Positions 27,941 through 37,235 of a DNA stretch of 64,000 bases are shown one piece after another. This DNA is from Patella vulgata (lineage: Eukaryota; Mollusca; Gastropoda; Patellidae): positions 75,103,839 through 75,167,838 of the forward strand of contig NC_065883.2 of NCBI RefSeq assembly GCF_932274485.2, in the 5' to 3' direction. Made by a program: the position numbers and the translations under genes. Under the pieces are notes generated by a model. That model was not told where the DNA came from. It searched no databases and was given only the letters and a program-made list of their open reading frames with translations. Every line of letters starts with the position of its first letter. Position 1 is the stretch's first letter.

Positions 27941-28669
27941 GTCCACTCAACACAAACTAGGTCATTCTGGGACTAACATGTGGTTTAATTTTATTTAAAT
28001 GATTGGCTTGCCAGTATGGCTCTTTAGCAGTGGGAGGAAACCGAAGGACCGAGAGAAAACCCTTGAGGTTGGACAGGCGGTCTTACTCCTTATCACGTAC
28101 AACCAGTGAATCGAAACCATGCCACTCCTTGTCACGTGCAAGTGGGGAGTCGAAACCACGCCATGTGACTCAATGACAGACCTTATGATCTAACGCACAC
28201 GCGTTAAAACCATTCAAACAATCTACCTCCCCAAATTACATTAAAACTTTCATCTGGCTCTGACAGTTGCTCTGTGATTCAATCTCCAGCAGCGATGGCT
28301 CAGTGAGTAAGGCGTTGGCTCACGTACCAGGAAGTCCAGGGTTTGATTCCGGTGTTGGCTGAGAAACTTCCCCTGGATTTTCTAGCGTGGTTTCCCTTTG
28401 TCAGTGGTGAAGGACAGGGAGCCATAAACAAGGGCAGCGTCTAGTCGTTCGTGTGGTAAAAGCTGAAGTCTCAAGAAAACATTGACATACACGTAATTCG
28501 AAATAAAGAGTAGGCCGTAGTACCACTGCCCAGGCATAATTTTCCCGATAGCACACTGCATGGCGTACGCTTGTCTTCATTAGCCCCTAATACATTCAAC
28601 TATAGTATAACATACCTCACTATCGGACTTCGGTTGAGTCTTAGGATCTGTCTCCTCCTTTTCAGCCAT
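17260..28669 (-). CDS. SIRT2: SIRT2-like NAD-dependent protein deacylase, 14 exons
   Basis: Exons (minus, 5' to 3'): 28616-28669, 27778-27820, 26509-26688, 25940-26046, 24417-24473, 23931-23999, 23174-23297, 22751-22816, 22245-22300, 21850-21926, 20275-20335, 19053-19114, 18088-18154, 17260-17352. All have GT-AG sites and consistent phases; 371 residues (human SIRT2 has 389). Seen in order: [18 protein letters not shown] (68-73), GAGIST (87-92), AGIPDFR, GLYDNL, PEAIF, NIDTLE (171-176), EAHG with catalytic His190, zinc ligands Cys198/201 and Cys222/227, [42 protein letters not shown] and LIGW. Family role: removes acetyl or acyl groups from tubulin, histones and metabolic enzymes using NAD+, mostly in the cytosol. 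The C-terminal tail ([19 protein letters not shown]) is charged. Odd: zinc pair spacing is Cx2C then Cx4C, and three donors sit in tandem duplications. Confidence 0.95.
17533..17877. mobile_element. hAT-like MITE, copy 2, in SIRT2 intron 13
   Basis: Ends CAATGGTTCTCAACC and GGTTGAGAATCACTG are inverted. Flanks CATTAAAC and CATTAAAT form a 7/8 target duplication. The interior (GCGGCACACCTGGCTATTAT, ATTTGAATTTTGCAAAATAA) matches the copy at 1189. Confidence 0.85.
17943..18106 (-). repeat. SIRT2 exon 13 donor repeated four times, 43-bp unit
   Basis: On the plus strand AACTTACCCCCCATCCTATT recurs at 17952, 17995, 18038 and 18081, exactly 43 bp apart. The 18081 copy is the true exon 13 donor (GGATGGGGG|GTAAGT). 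Each unit includes about 19 exonic bases (coding LIGWG) plus 24 intronic bases, so three further consensus donors follow in the intron. Confidence 0.95.
18211..18580. mobile_element. MITE family M1, copy 3
   Basis: AAACTGATTAAAACACAGAT and ATCTGTATTTTAAACAGCTT form the ends. The interior matches copies 1 and 2 in the opposite orientation (TATAGTTCAAAATTTTGTTT, CAAATGTCTGATGTCATAGG). Target duplication not clear. Confidence 0.65.
19722..19876. mobile_element. Short foldback MITE in SIRT2 intron 11
   Basis: GGGCCTGTTTCACAAAATTT and AAATTTGGCGAAACAGGCCC are near-perfect inverted ends, continued by ATCCAAATTTTAGTA and TACTAAAATTTGGAT. At 155 bp the element can fold on itself almost entirely. Confidence 0.75.
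20003..20200 (-). repeat. Two SINE-B fragments, tail to tail
   Basis: A minus-strand piece (CACAAACTAGGTCATTTCAG, TTCGCTTGCATATAGGGGTC) meets a plus-strand 3' end (CCGAAATGACCTAGTTTGTG, GAGTGGACCTTAAACCCCAT) and its CT tail. Confidence 0.7.
20668..20935 (-). repeat. SINE-B copy
   Basis: GA tail, GGGATTAACGTCCACTCGAC, GGAGGAAACCAGAGGACCCG, GAATCGAAACCACGCCAGTT and a head at GTGTTAACCATTCAGGC. Confidence 0.8.
21108..21486. repeat. F3 family copy
   Basis: TACATTATGCAAGAGCTAAA, GTAGGTCTTTCTTTAGGCC and the end TTAGCTCTTGATCTAAATC correspond to the inverted F3 ends. Confidence 0.65.
21721..21864 (-). repeat. SIRT2 exon 10 donor repeated six times
   Basis: On the minus strand CACTATCATCCAGGTAAACT recurs six times, starting on the plus strand near 21721, 21751, 21781, 21802, 21823 and 21843. 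The last is the true exon 10 end (donor GT at 21848-21849). Distal units are spaced 30 bp, proximal ones about 21 bp. One unit (21751) reads CAGTTAAAC and has lost the GT; the other five keep CAG or TAG before GTAAAC. Confidence 0.9.
22118..22215 (-). repeat. SINE-B 3' fragment
   Basis: A long GA-repeat followed by ACTCCACTCAACACAAACTG and GGTTCAATTTTATTTCAAG. Confidence 0.7.
22408..22615 (+). repeat. SINE-A 3' part
   Basis: GGATGGGATGAAAAAACAAG, CTTGGCAGTTGGAATTCGAT, GCACACTGTATGGCGTATGC and AGAACAGTAGGATGTTAAAC, with a TTTCATTTC tail. Confidence 0.8.
23012..23058 (+). repeat. M1 terminal fragment
   Basis: TGATTAAAATACAGATCTAT matches one M1 end; the partner end is absent. Confidence 0.45.
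23600..23820. repeat. Degenerate short tandem array and G-run
   Basis: GGGCACCCCACCAATTA, GCGCCCACCAATCAGGCC, GCGCCCCACCAATCATG and GGCACCCCACAGATCACG are variants of one unit of about 28-35 bp in SIRT2 intron 6. The array ends in a G-run. Non-coding. Confidence 0.6.
23841..23965 (-). repeat. SIRT2 exon 6 tail and donor repeated three times
   Basis: Minus-strand units of about 41-42 bp share AAAGGTTTATTAT, GACATTATACACAG and the intronic TATAAAT. The exon-proximal unit is the real one (ACACAG|GTTAGT, GT at 23929-23930). The next reads ACACAG|GTTGTA; the third has ACACAGATTAG and lacks GT. About 31 exonic bases are copied. Confidence 0.9.
24590..24770 (+). repeat. SINE-B copy with 5' G-run
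   Basis: A run of G leads into GATGGTTGAATAGTTATAAG. GTGGTTTCGATTCCCCGG, TTTTCTCCAGGTCCTCCGG and CTAAAGACCCCTACGC follow; it breaks off before the CT tail. Confidence 0.8.
25100..25352 (+). repeat. SINE-B copy
   Basis: Box-B region TGGTTTTGATTCCTTGGTT, CCTTGTGGGTTTTCTCTGGG, ATTGAAATAAAATTGAACC, GTGGACGTTAAACCCCATTT and a CT tail. The tRNA-like head is truncated. Confidence 0.8.
25397..25892. repeat. 19-bp minisatellite of 26 units carrying the AP-1 core
   Basis: TGACTC recurs every 19 bp from 25400 to 25875 without any indel. 25 of 26 units read TGACTCA, the AP-1 (Jun/Fos) consensus core. Unit types after the core (GGTACTCCC, TGTAATCCC, TGTACTCCC, TGTACACCC) recur in order, giving a higher-order block of five to seven units. 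The array lies in SIRT2 intron 4, about 50 bp beyond the exon 4 donor. Confidence 0.95.
26080..26441 (-). repeat. SINE-A copy in SIRT2 intron 3
   Basis: GAAATGAAATGGGGTTTAAC through CAGGGTGCTATGAGAGAAAT, GCATCACTGACAAGGGGAAA and CAGGGCTCGAACACGCGACC (box B complement) to TTACTCACTTAGCCACTGTG. Confidence 0.85.
26700..27520. other. SIRT2 intron 2 sequence, nothing recognised
   Basis: AT-rich intron without an identified repeat family, inverted repeat or tRNA-like head. Confidence 0.4.
27520..27730 (-). repeat. SINE-B copy with internal deletions
   Basis: GAGAAATGATGTTTAACATC, CACAAACTAGGTCATTTCGG, TTTAGCAGCGGGAGGG and ACTTGACCCAATGACAGACC, ending at GGCCACCCAACCCC. Confidence 0.75.
27855..28235 (-). 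repeat. SINE-B copy with partial internal duplication
   Basis: A (GA)n tail, CTAGGTCATTCTGGGACTAA and CTTTAGCAGTGGGAGGAAAC are followed by the box-B region twice (GTGAATCGAAACCATGCCA and GGGAGTCGAAACCACGCCA), then CTCAATGACAGACCTTATG and the head. A short tail fragment precedes it. Confidence 0.8.
28288..28588 (+). repeat. SINE-A copy, diverged
   Basis: Head GCGATGGCTCAGTGAGTAAG, box B GGGTTTGATTCCGGTG, CGTGGTTTCCCTTTGTCAG and GCACACTGCATGGCGTACG; it stops at GTCTTCATTAGCCCC, 27 bases before the SIRT2 exon 1 boundary. Confidence 0.8.
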
Positions 28670-28799
28670 TTTGCTTGTGTTACAAATAGATCCAAACCTT
28701 CTATTGATCAAATCTCTTCAGCAGACGGCTGTAATTCAAAGAACATAAAATTGTTAAAGAATTATCAGATCCCTGACTTTGGAAACCGCTCCGCGGCCT

Positions 28800-29070
28800 C
28801 TAGAGAGAGAGAGAAAGATTTAACATCCACTCCACACAAACTAGGGAATTTTTGGACCAACACATGGTTTAATTTTATTTCAATAATTCGTTTGTGCGTA
28901 GGGGTCTTTAGCAGTAGGAGGAAACCGGATGACCTGGAGAAAACCCATAAGATTGGTCAGGCGACCCTACTCCTTGTCACGCACAACCATGGAATCGAAA
29001 ACCACGCCAGCTGCTCAATGACAGGCCGTATCATACAGCGCGCACGTGCTAACCATTCGGCCATCCAGCC
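28800..29070 (-). repeat. SINE-B copy upstream of SIRT2
   Basis: GA tail, TTAACATCCACTCCACACAA, GCGTAGGGGTCTTTAGCAGT, ATGGAATCGAAAACCACGCC and head GCTAACCATTCGGCCATCCA. It lies about 130 bp upstream of the SIRT2 start codon, so it borders the promoter. Confidence 0.85.
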
Positions 29071-29339
29071 CCTCATATCTTTATAAAACCTGTGTAACAA
29101 GGGTTTGTGTTTACCTCGGAGCATCACAGTGATGCAGCATAATACCTACACAACATTTACATCAGATGTCACAACCATAAACAATTGATACCCAATTTCA
29201 TGTGGCACTTGCACATTGTACAAAAACAATCCTTGCATTTCTATGTTCAACTGGATGATGGCGCGTTGAATTACCCAATAACTCCGATTTTGGCACAAAG
29301 CAGACACTTTTTCAATTAAATTGTTATTTTGTGGTTCCA

Positions 29340-29480
29340 AAATCTAAATTTTGCAGTTCTTTGGTGTTATTTTGGAGTTATTGGGTGTTATTTTGGAGTT
29401 TTTGGGTGTTATTTTGGAGTTATTGTGTGTTATTGGCCGTATAGCCTAGTTATTGTGGGTTATTATTGGGTTATTCAACA
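29340..29480. repeat. Short tandem repeat, 21-bp unit x 3
   Basis: GGTGTTATTTTGGAGTTATT recurs three times with small changes, then decays into TATTGTGGGTTATTATTGGG. Confidence 0.75.
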
Positions 29481-30722
29481 CGCCTCCTAAGCTGCCCCTG
29501 GATCACGTCCAACGACATGTCATAGGCCATTTGTAATATTTCTACATATTTGAAATAACATCTGCCTTTATATCTATTATTAGTAGATTTCAATTTTTCT
29601 GAAGTAGGTAGGAGTGTTTCATTCAATAATAAAAATAGGAAACCCAAGATCTATTGAACTAATTTTATAATGTCATTAGTTATTAATATGATAAATATGA
29701 ATAAATTTTACACCAGTAGTAAGCAAAACATTCTCACCAAGTCAATTTGAATGACAGGACAGATGAAACAATATACTTCTCGGTTCTTCTGGAGTCTTGC
29801 ACCACAAATACTTACCCCAAAACATAAACAGAACGACAATTACCAGAAACTAGTTAACCAAGTCAATTTAACTTAAATGGAGTTGTCTACCTTTAACAAT
29901 AATGCTCAACATAGGCAACACAGTGATCACTCTGTGCAGTGATCATCAGTGAATATTCGCGAGGCCGCTACAATATTAGAACTTTCGTAATCCTTGCATA
30001 GGCAACTGGGGATCAAAGAGTTAGAAACAATGGTCAATATTCCAAATGATCATTTCTTACATAAAAATACATTATACATACCTACTCCTTATTCATACCT
30101 CGACTGGCTCGAGAATACATTTTCTCAGGCGGAGCTAACTGTAGACAGGCAGCCGAAGTTTGGGATGATTTGTAGCCAGACCAAAGGTACCAGCACCGCC
30201 CCCACCCCACCCTCCCCAATTAATTATTATAATAACTATAATAATCATGCGTGGGGTATATATGTTGCATTCAAATAATTCTATTGTAATTCTATTAGTC
30301 TAATTAAATATGGGTTATATTAAATCAATATTCTGTGACTAATTAACCATTTCCTTAATAATATGTTTGGTTTTAAGAAATCGGAGATTGGACAGATTTC
30401 CTCCAGGAGTTGTTACCCTTTGGTCTTCAAATAAAAATAAAATCCACTTTTACATTTTTAAGGTCTGGGTTTTATTGGCACTTTATATAAGCAGTGATTT
30501 GTGTATTGATGTAACCTGAGTAGGGTTTTCATAACCATAAATTTCCGTTATTTTCTGGCCCTATATCTAACTTTGCCCATGATTCGAGATCGATCCCCTT
30601 TATCACCATTTTCTTGTTATTTTGTTCACAATATTTACATAATGTAGATTATTTTTTTGTCTTATTTGTCAATATTTGTTTAATGTGTTTGGTGTGCCGT
30701 GCCTTTAATCCTTTGTCTTTAT
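29481..30722. other. Unassigned intergenic sequence
   Basis: AT-rich sequence. No exon with splice sites, no repeat family and no inverted pair is recognised. Confidence 0.35.
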
Positions 30723-31347
30723 ATATATCGATGGCTTAGAGCACAACTGTACTATGTCCATTTTTGGTGAAAATAAGATTTTTAGATATTAAAAATCCTT
30801 ATTCCAGGGCGCTTGTTGTGTAAAAAGATACAAGTCCCCTGACAATTTAAAGCTGTCGAAAAGGCACAATAACCATAAGTGTTATGTACTACCCACATAT
30901 TTCTTTAGAGCACACATAGTCCATGTCCGGACATAAGTCTTTTGTGCATTTATTCTGGCAAAAAAGTGCGGACATAAGTCATTTGTACATCAATTTGAAC
31001 AAAAAAGTACGGACATAAGTCATTTGTTGTGCACTACCCACATATTTCTTTAGAACACACATAGTCCATGTCCGGACATAAGTCTTTTGTGCAATTATTC
31101 TGACAAAAAAGTACGGACATAAGTCATTGTGGATCACATTTATCCAAAAATCAGCTGTATGCTGTGCTTAAGTTGAAGTGCGTCTCTATCAGCCTATTTG
31201 AATTGATTCAAGCAATAATCTTTCCTGAAACCATATACATCCACTGATAACTTACTTTTTTATAGCTTATTGAAATCTTAAAATACGTTTTTTTCTCAAA
31301 CCTTAAAAATGGACATAGTACAGGTGTGTTCCAAGCCATCGATATAT
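30723..31347. mobile_element. Foldback MITE with internal GGACATAAGTC repeats
   Basis: The 43-bp ends begin ATATATCGATGGCTTAGAGC and finish CCAAGCCATCGATATAT; the inner parts are TACTATGTCCATTTTT and AAAAATGGACATAGTA. Inside, a block of about 145 bp is duplicated (30888 and 31033), carrying CATAGTCCATGTCCGGACAT. The motif CGGACATAAGTC occurs five times. No open frame. Confidence 0.8.
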
Positions 31348-31950
31348 GAGCATTCATAGTAGTAAAAGATGGATATCGGCAGGCATCGACGGAATATCTC
31401 TGAGTCATGTTTTGTGTTCTATTACCGCAAATTAGTATTCCGAACGCGTGCCGATCATTATTTTTGATGTGCCTATGATTTGCCGAATTTTATTCATGTT
31501 TTAATGGTTTCCTTTCACATTTTATGTAAATCTAAAGGACATATATAACTATTTTTATTAATTATTGTTCAAATGCAGTTTTCCTTAAATATTAATTACC
31601 CCCTTTAATATGCTTGTAGGTGTTTTTCAAAATATGGAAAATGTATAATAACAATTTTGTAATAGGTTTTCGTTGTTGAGGCGAGGGTTCTTTTATGATT
31701 TTAAAATGTTTCCCCAAGTCAGCATGAGCTTACCAGTCCTTTGTCATTTAAAGATAGTTAATATAATTTGCCTGTGTGTGCCGTCCGTTGATAAAGGAGC
31801 TTTATTCTTGAACTGTAAATTTTCTTTTATTAGTTAAATGTTTGAATATTGTTAGCGACGCCCACAAAGCGTCCCGAACCTGTTATATCTGATTATCCGG
31901 TGCTGTTCGGCTATCCCAACAACCAAATTATAATATTTTGATATTTAATA
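31348..31950. other. Unassigned AT-rich sequence
   Basis: Nothing recognised between the foldback element and the Tc1-like element. Confidence 0.35.
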
Positions 31951-31951
31951 T

Positions 31952-33137
31952 ATACTGAGCGCCATGGGAAACGCATCACTTTTTTCCCCAAATATTTTAT
32001 TACTAGGTGGTTTTGTATGTATAATATTATGCAATACTATGAACTATTGTTTCACACAATGCTCCCAAACGCAAAAAATATCGGCCCGTGCACCAAAAAA
32101 AAATTGCACGAGATGAACATGAAAACCCCAATATTCACGTGCAGCATTGTGTGTGAGCCCTTTTAAACTTAATGTGCAGTACATGAACTGTGAAACGTCA
32201 ATCTGTCGTAATTTGTTGTCGGACGTGTGAAGGAATCGAGCTAGAGATGCCGAGACTTACTGAAAATCAACGGAATGAAGCCATGGGAATGTCCAGGGCT
32301 GGCATGTCTACACGTGCTATTGCCAGACACTTCAATTGTCATCAGTCCACTATTGTAAGGTTGGTGGAACGTGTTCGAGTTACTGGATCAACACGGGACC
32401 GTCAACGTCCTGGTCCACAACGCGTTACAACCCAGGCTCAAAACCCCTACATCCGGGTCACTCATCTGCGTGACAGATTCCGCCCAGCGACTCGAACAGG
32501 TGCAGCAGTCGTGGGAAGACAAGGACCAGTAAGTGCCAACACCGTAAGACGTCGTCTAAGAGAAGTAGGACTCCGTGCACGACGACCTTATGTTGGAGCT
32601 ATCCTCAGGGATCATCACCGTCAGCGGCGTTTAATATGGGCTCAAGGACACCAGACATGGAGAAGAGTAGACTGGCAAAGTGTGCTCTTCAGTGATGAGA
32701 GTCGCTTTCATCTTTATCACGCTGATGGCCGTCAACGTGTGTGGAGACATCTTGGGAAACGTCTTGCTGACTGCTGCGTCTTCGAAACGAATCGATGGGG
32801 GTGGGGGAAGTGTAATGGTGTGGGGAGGCTTCACATTTCATCACCGGACCGCCCTACACATTTGCAGGGGTCGCGTTAATGCTGTAGCCTACCGTGATGA
32901 TGGCCCATGGAGGACACACGCGCTACTGACATCTGTGTCGTACTTTTGGTTTTGACCCCTCTGATTTTGTACCCTTGATTACAGATTAAACATCCATACG
33001 TGTACAAATGTGTTGTTATTAATGTGTTCACATTTGAATATTGTTCACAATAAGAAGCAAAATAAATAAGATATGTTTACAGGATCATTTTGTTATACGA
33101 AAAACTAAGTGATGCGTTTTCCATGGCGCTCAGTATA
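31952..33137 (+). mobile_element. Tc1-like DNA transposon, internally deleted
   Basis: Ends ACTGAGCGCCATGGGAAACG and its complement CTTTTCC/CATGGCGCTCAGT are inverted over about 28 bp, within TATATA on both sides (TA target duplication). One transposase remnant lies inside. The element is about 1.19 kb, shorter than the usual 1.3-1.6 kb because of an internal loss. Confidence 0.9.
32247..32940 (+). pseudogene. Tc1-like transposase, frameshifted and truncated
   Basis: Starts MPRLTENQRNEAMGMSRAGM, with a paired-like helix-turn-helix (STRAIARHFNCHQSTIVRLV) and GRP-like linker RPGPQRVTTQAQ, then the DDE domain start VLFSDESRFHLYHADG with the first catalytic Asp. The frame slips in the G-rich tract near 32800; the second frame continues GGGGSVMVWGGFTFHHRTAL. 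After GRVNAVAYRDD the sequence jumps to the C-terminal side (GPWRTHALL), so the second Asp and the Glu of the triad are deleted. It cannot encode an active enzyme; only the DNA-binding part could function. Confidence 0.9.
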
Positions 33138-33293
33138 TAAATAAAGCTGTTTTGGTGATATATTAGTGTGTATTTATTTGGAGGCTATTCTGCCTAGTGA
33201 GCGGGTAACATTGAAAGGTTTCGATTTCTACATAAAACACGAAATAGGTTTCTCTCCCAATGGTAGCTTATAGTAGGCTAGATATTTAGAAAT

Positions 33294-33556
33294 AAAATGA
33301 AATAAAATGGGGTTTAACGTCCTACTGTTCTACTCTGATGAAAACGGGCATGCGCCATCCAAGTGCTATGAGGGAAATTTTGCCCGGACAGCGGCACTAC
33401 GGCTTACTCTTTTATCGAATTCCAACTGTCAAGGGATCTTTTACGTACACGCCACGTGTACACGGGACCTCGATTTTTCGTCCCATCCAATCGACTAGAC
33501 AGCTGTCCTTCTCAGTCTCTCCGTCCTGCATCACTGACAAGGGGGAATCACGCACG
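33294..33556 (-). repeat. SINE-A fragment without head
   Basis: AAATAAAATGGGGTTTAACG, CATCCAAGTGCTATGAGGG, CCAACTGTCAAGGGATCTTT and CATCACTGACAAGGGGGAAT. The head is replaced by CACGCACGCAGGGGCGTAC, the edge of another repeat. Confidence 0.8.
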
Positions 33557-33939
33557 CAGGGGCGTACATAACAATTTTGTTTGGGGGGGTGTTTAGCCAA
33601 AATGCGACCGACTGATGCCCATACCCCTAGTACGAGTGAAGCAGTCAGGAACCGAGCACCATAGGTGCGAGTTTTGTAGGGGTCATGCGCAGTAGCAGAT
33701 CTAGATGGGGTGGGGGTGGGGGCCAAATCTAGGGCGCCACCCCAGCCACAATCCCACCCCACAATGAATGTCAACAAAATACTGGCAATAACATTAAGCG
33801 TTCCGGTAGAGCATAGATGTTATTGTATAATTATATAGTTGTTTGACGATCGTTGTTTCGCTGGAAAGCAGTTTTATTTAAGTTGACATAAAGTTTATGT
33901 CATATATGATTGTGCCTATAACACTGAGCAACCTGAGAA

Positions 33940-34612
33940 AATTTTGAAAAATTGAGTCAATATCTTGGCATTTGAGGTCATTGCTGGGAGAAATTCTTGT
34001 GGACGAGAGGACCAGAAATGTGAGTCAATTGGACAAAATCTCGAGATCTGCCCCTGTCAATTCCGCCTGTTTTGCAAGTGTTGACAGAACTTTTGTATAG
34101 TCTGACGCCCCACGACCCACACACCAGTGCCAATGGTACTACTAACATAACTAGGCAGTTCAGTATAACCGTGAATATGATAGTGCTGAGACAGTATAAG
34201 ACGACAGAGGAGTGGAAGAATGATGTTATAATGGAATCGAGCGCCGCAGGCGCGAAAAATTTTTAGATGTGTAACCGAGCTTTTAATTTTTGGGACTGGG
34301 CCTGACAATTTTAGTCAATGTCATGGCAAATGGATCCAAATTGTCGTTAACGAGAGGATAAGAAATTGGACAGAATCTTGAGGCCTATCTGTCAATGTCG
34401 CCTGTTTTGTGAGAGTAGAACTAACAATTCTACAGTCTTTTGACCCACGACTCACTCACTAGTGGTACTACTAACTGGGCGATTCACTGTAACTGTGAAT
34501 ATTATAGTGATGAGATAGTGTAAGACAGAGAAGGAGTTGAAGAATGATGGCATAATGGAATTGAGCGCCGATATGTAACTGAGCTTTTAATTTTTGAGGA
34601 CTGGGCCTGAGG
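33940..34612 (+). repeat. Tandem pair of about 310-360 bp, diverged
   Basis: Both units contain TGTCAAT, CGCCTGTTTTG, TGGTACTACTAAC, GAGCGCCG and GAGCTTTTAATTTTTG followed by GACTGGGCCTGA. The second follows the first directly. Estimated identity by eye is about 80%. Confidence 0.7.
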
Positions 34613-35182
34613 GCACTTTACCTCAATTGGGCGCTTACTTGGTCTCTGAAATGCCCTGGACTTTGGGGAGAGATTTTGCAGAATTCTGATGATCAGAAAA
34701 CACCCCATTAATTCATTTAGTCTGAGACCGACTGCGGTGAGCACTTTTTTTTTTGAGACCGACTATTTTTTTGCCATGGGGTGAAAAACATTTTTTTCAA
34801 ACATGATAAGACGACATGGTTATTTTATACTAAAGTTTTGCGTGAGTAGAGTGACGTGTGCAGTGAGCACTTATTTTGATACCGACTGCTCTTATTTTGC
34901 GACCAACTGCACTGATTTTGCGACTTCTCTTATTTTGCGACCGACTGCACTGCAAGGGAGAGGAAGACTAAAAATAGCTTTGGCCCTTGTTTCGTGGGTG
35001 ACGGCGTAGGGTGACGGCGTAGGAATATTTGGTGATCTGTGTCCTGATGTTCATGCAAAGTTTACCTGAATTATCTCCCTTTCATTGAACATACTATAAT
35101 GTTAATTAGTCTTAACCTATTGTGTGGGCGAGATGTTAAACCTCTTTCCATTTATTGTAACTCAAATTATTACACAGGCATT
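34613..35182. other. Unassigned sequence with short CCGACTGC repeats
   Basis: GAGACCGACT, TTTTGCGACC and CGACTGCACTG recur between 34720 and 34960. The rest is unrecognised. Confidence 0.4.
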
Positions 35183-35410
35183 ATTATGTAAGAACTGAAT
35201 ATGCCTACTGCAGGTCTTTCTTTGGGCCTGAAATGTTATATAAACTATTAATTAGACATTTATTAAAATGACAAGGATGCCATTGGATGGCTCCGATTTT
35301 GAGCAGATTAAAACGGTTCAGCCAGTCAATGATTTACCGTATAAATGGTGAAGCGAGGCACTGTGACTCTAATGAAATCACATCATTGATATAGCTTATA
35401 CAAAGATTTA
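35183..35410. repeat. F3 family copy
   Basis: CATTATTATGTAAGAACTGA, CTGCAGGTCTTTCTTTGGGC and GAAATGTTATATAAACTAT match the family; the right end is eroded. Confidence 0.6.
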
Positions 35411-35739
35411 TAACTCTATGAGCTACCCGAGCCTCGACAAATATCATAAATTGAAAGTATAGACCCCAGTTACCTTACCATCTGCGTTGAAGATACTCTT
35501 CAAAGCATTCAAAAAAGGTATTTCTGGCTGGTCAGCATTGACCAAGTATTGTTGTGTACATGTATATTATTGTCTCGTTATATATTATCATTGCTTGATA
35601 ATGACTAGAGAAGTCTTGTCGAAACGTCTCTCAGTGATAAGCAGTAATTGTATTTCATAGAATTTCACCTGTATATTCAATACTAAGGGTCAAGTTGTAC
35701 TACCGAAACAACTCACAACGAAATTCTTCTGATAATTAT

Positions 35740-36317
35740 TTTATAGAACCCAATTGCATAACATTCTTAATTTTAATGTCCACTGGAAAAGTGTCTGGCG
35801 AAATGTCTTTCTGTGTTTTAAAGATCCTAAAATGGTCGAATTGGATTATAAAATAGCCCACAATATAGTATGGACAATGTTCAAATTACATAAAATTGTT
35901 AAAACTGATGATGAATTGTGTCCTGTGTGTTAGGTTGAGACTGAAGATTTACAGCATCTATTTATTGAATGTTTAGATTTACGTTATTTTAAGTCAAGAA
36001 TTAAAGATTTTATTAATGTGATTTTAACATTTGCTTTTTACTAGGACTTCAGTCTAACAACAAGTCAAATCCTGATGACCTTTGTAATTTGATTTGTAGT
36101 TGTGCTAGATTTTCTATCTATAAATGTAGGATGAGCTCTCTAGATAATAATATAGAGGATGACATAGTTAAACTATTCAAGGGTGTATTTAAACATACTT
36201 TATATATAGTCAGTAAATATTGCGATAACAATCGGACGAATTTTACTCAAACTTTCATTACACTATCTCTATGTATACGCTATGAATTGGACGGCACAAT
36301 AACTGTTGACTTGTAAA
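35740..36317 (+). pseudogene. LINE (L1/Tx1-like) ORF2 C-terminal fragment
   Basis: A reading frame runs LNFNVHWKSVWRNVF, YKIAHNIVWTMFKLHKIV, then DDELCPVC, a stop, VETEDLQHLFIEC: the CxxC...HxxxxC zinc knuckle (zf-RVT type) found after the reverse transcriptase in L1-like LINEs. After a further break comes LICSCARFSIYKCRMSSLDN and the terminal IRYELDGTITVDL with stop at 36315-36317. The in-frame stop in the knuckle and a shift near 36045 show that it is dead. Reverse transcriptase and endonuclease are not present upstream. Confidence 0.75.
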
Positions 36318-36451
36318 TGTATATGAACTGTTATCTACTAAATGATCGCATGCATGGGTATTAGAAAAGGGAAATAATCAGGAATAAATATTATGCATAG
36401 TACTTTCCTAATGATCTCGAAACTTTCAAGCCCTTCGCCCTTCGAAAGCAG

Positions 36452-36735
36452 GGGGATTGGATGGTCGAATGGTTAGCACGTGCGTGGTGTATCATTAAGG
36501 TCTATCATCGAGTCAACTGGCGTGGTTTTGAATCCCCGGTTGTACGTGACAAGATAGGGTCGCCTGTCCAGCCTCGTGGGTTTTCTCCGGGTCCTCCGTT
36601 TTCCTCCAACTGCTAAAGACCCCTACGCGCAAGCGAATTATTGAAATAAAATTAAAAACCATGTTAGTCCCGAAATGACCTAGTTTGTGTCGAGTGGACG
36701 TTAAACCCCATTTCTCTCTCTCTCTCTCTCTCTCC
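36452..36735 (+). repeat. SINE-B copy, best-preserved
   Basis: Head GGATGGTCGAATGGTTAGCA (box A), box B-like TGGTTTTGAATCCCCGGTTG, CGTGGGTTTTCTCCGGGTCC, CCCCTACGCGCAAGCGAATT, GTCCCGAAATGACCTAGTTT and a long CT tail. A good reference copy for the family. Confidence 0.9.
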
Positions 36736-36994
36736 CTTCGAAAGCTGGTTTCCTCTGAACGCTTATAGTCAATTAGACCTTCTTTAAATAGCGTTTTATT
36801 ACTTTCCTTCTCTAGGTAATGTACTTCGAGTTCGAATTTGAATTAGCCTACATTGAAATAGTACCTTTAAAAATGATGTACATAAACAAAAATAGTGCTT
36901 TTAATTTACCTTATTTATTGTACAATTCACAGCCTGTAAAATGTTAATAATTGTAATTATAATATTTCCTGAATAAACATTTTACAAGATTAAA

Positions 36995-37235
36995 AAAAGA
37001 CACTGGCTCGCTAGCCTGGAGGTCGCGTGTTCTATCCCTGCATTGGCCGAGAAAGTTCATCATTTTCCGACGTGGTTTCCCCATGTCAGTGGCGCAGGAC
37101 AGCGGGCCTGGCAAGGACAACTGTCTAGTCGTTCGGATGGGACGAAAAACAGAGGTCCCGTGTATGCATTGTAGTGCACGTAAAGAATCCCTTGGCAGTC
37201 GGAATTCAATATAAGAGTAGACCATAGTGCCGCGA
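36995..37235 (+). repeat. SINE-A copy, 3' truncated
   Basis: Head GACACTGGCTCGCTAGCCTG, box B GTGTTCTATCCCTGCATTG, CGTGGTTTCCCCATGTCAGT and GGCAGTCGGAATTCAATATA; it ends at CATAGTGCCGCG without the tail. Confidence 0.8.

Noticed and set aside
33412-33777. Minus-strand frame of 121 codons
   Set aside because: It runs through a SINE-A copy and adjacent repeat; no protein features.
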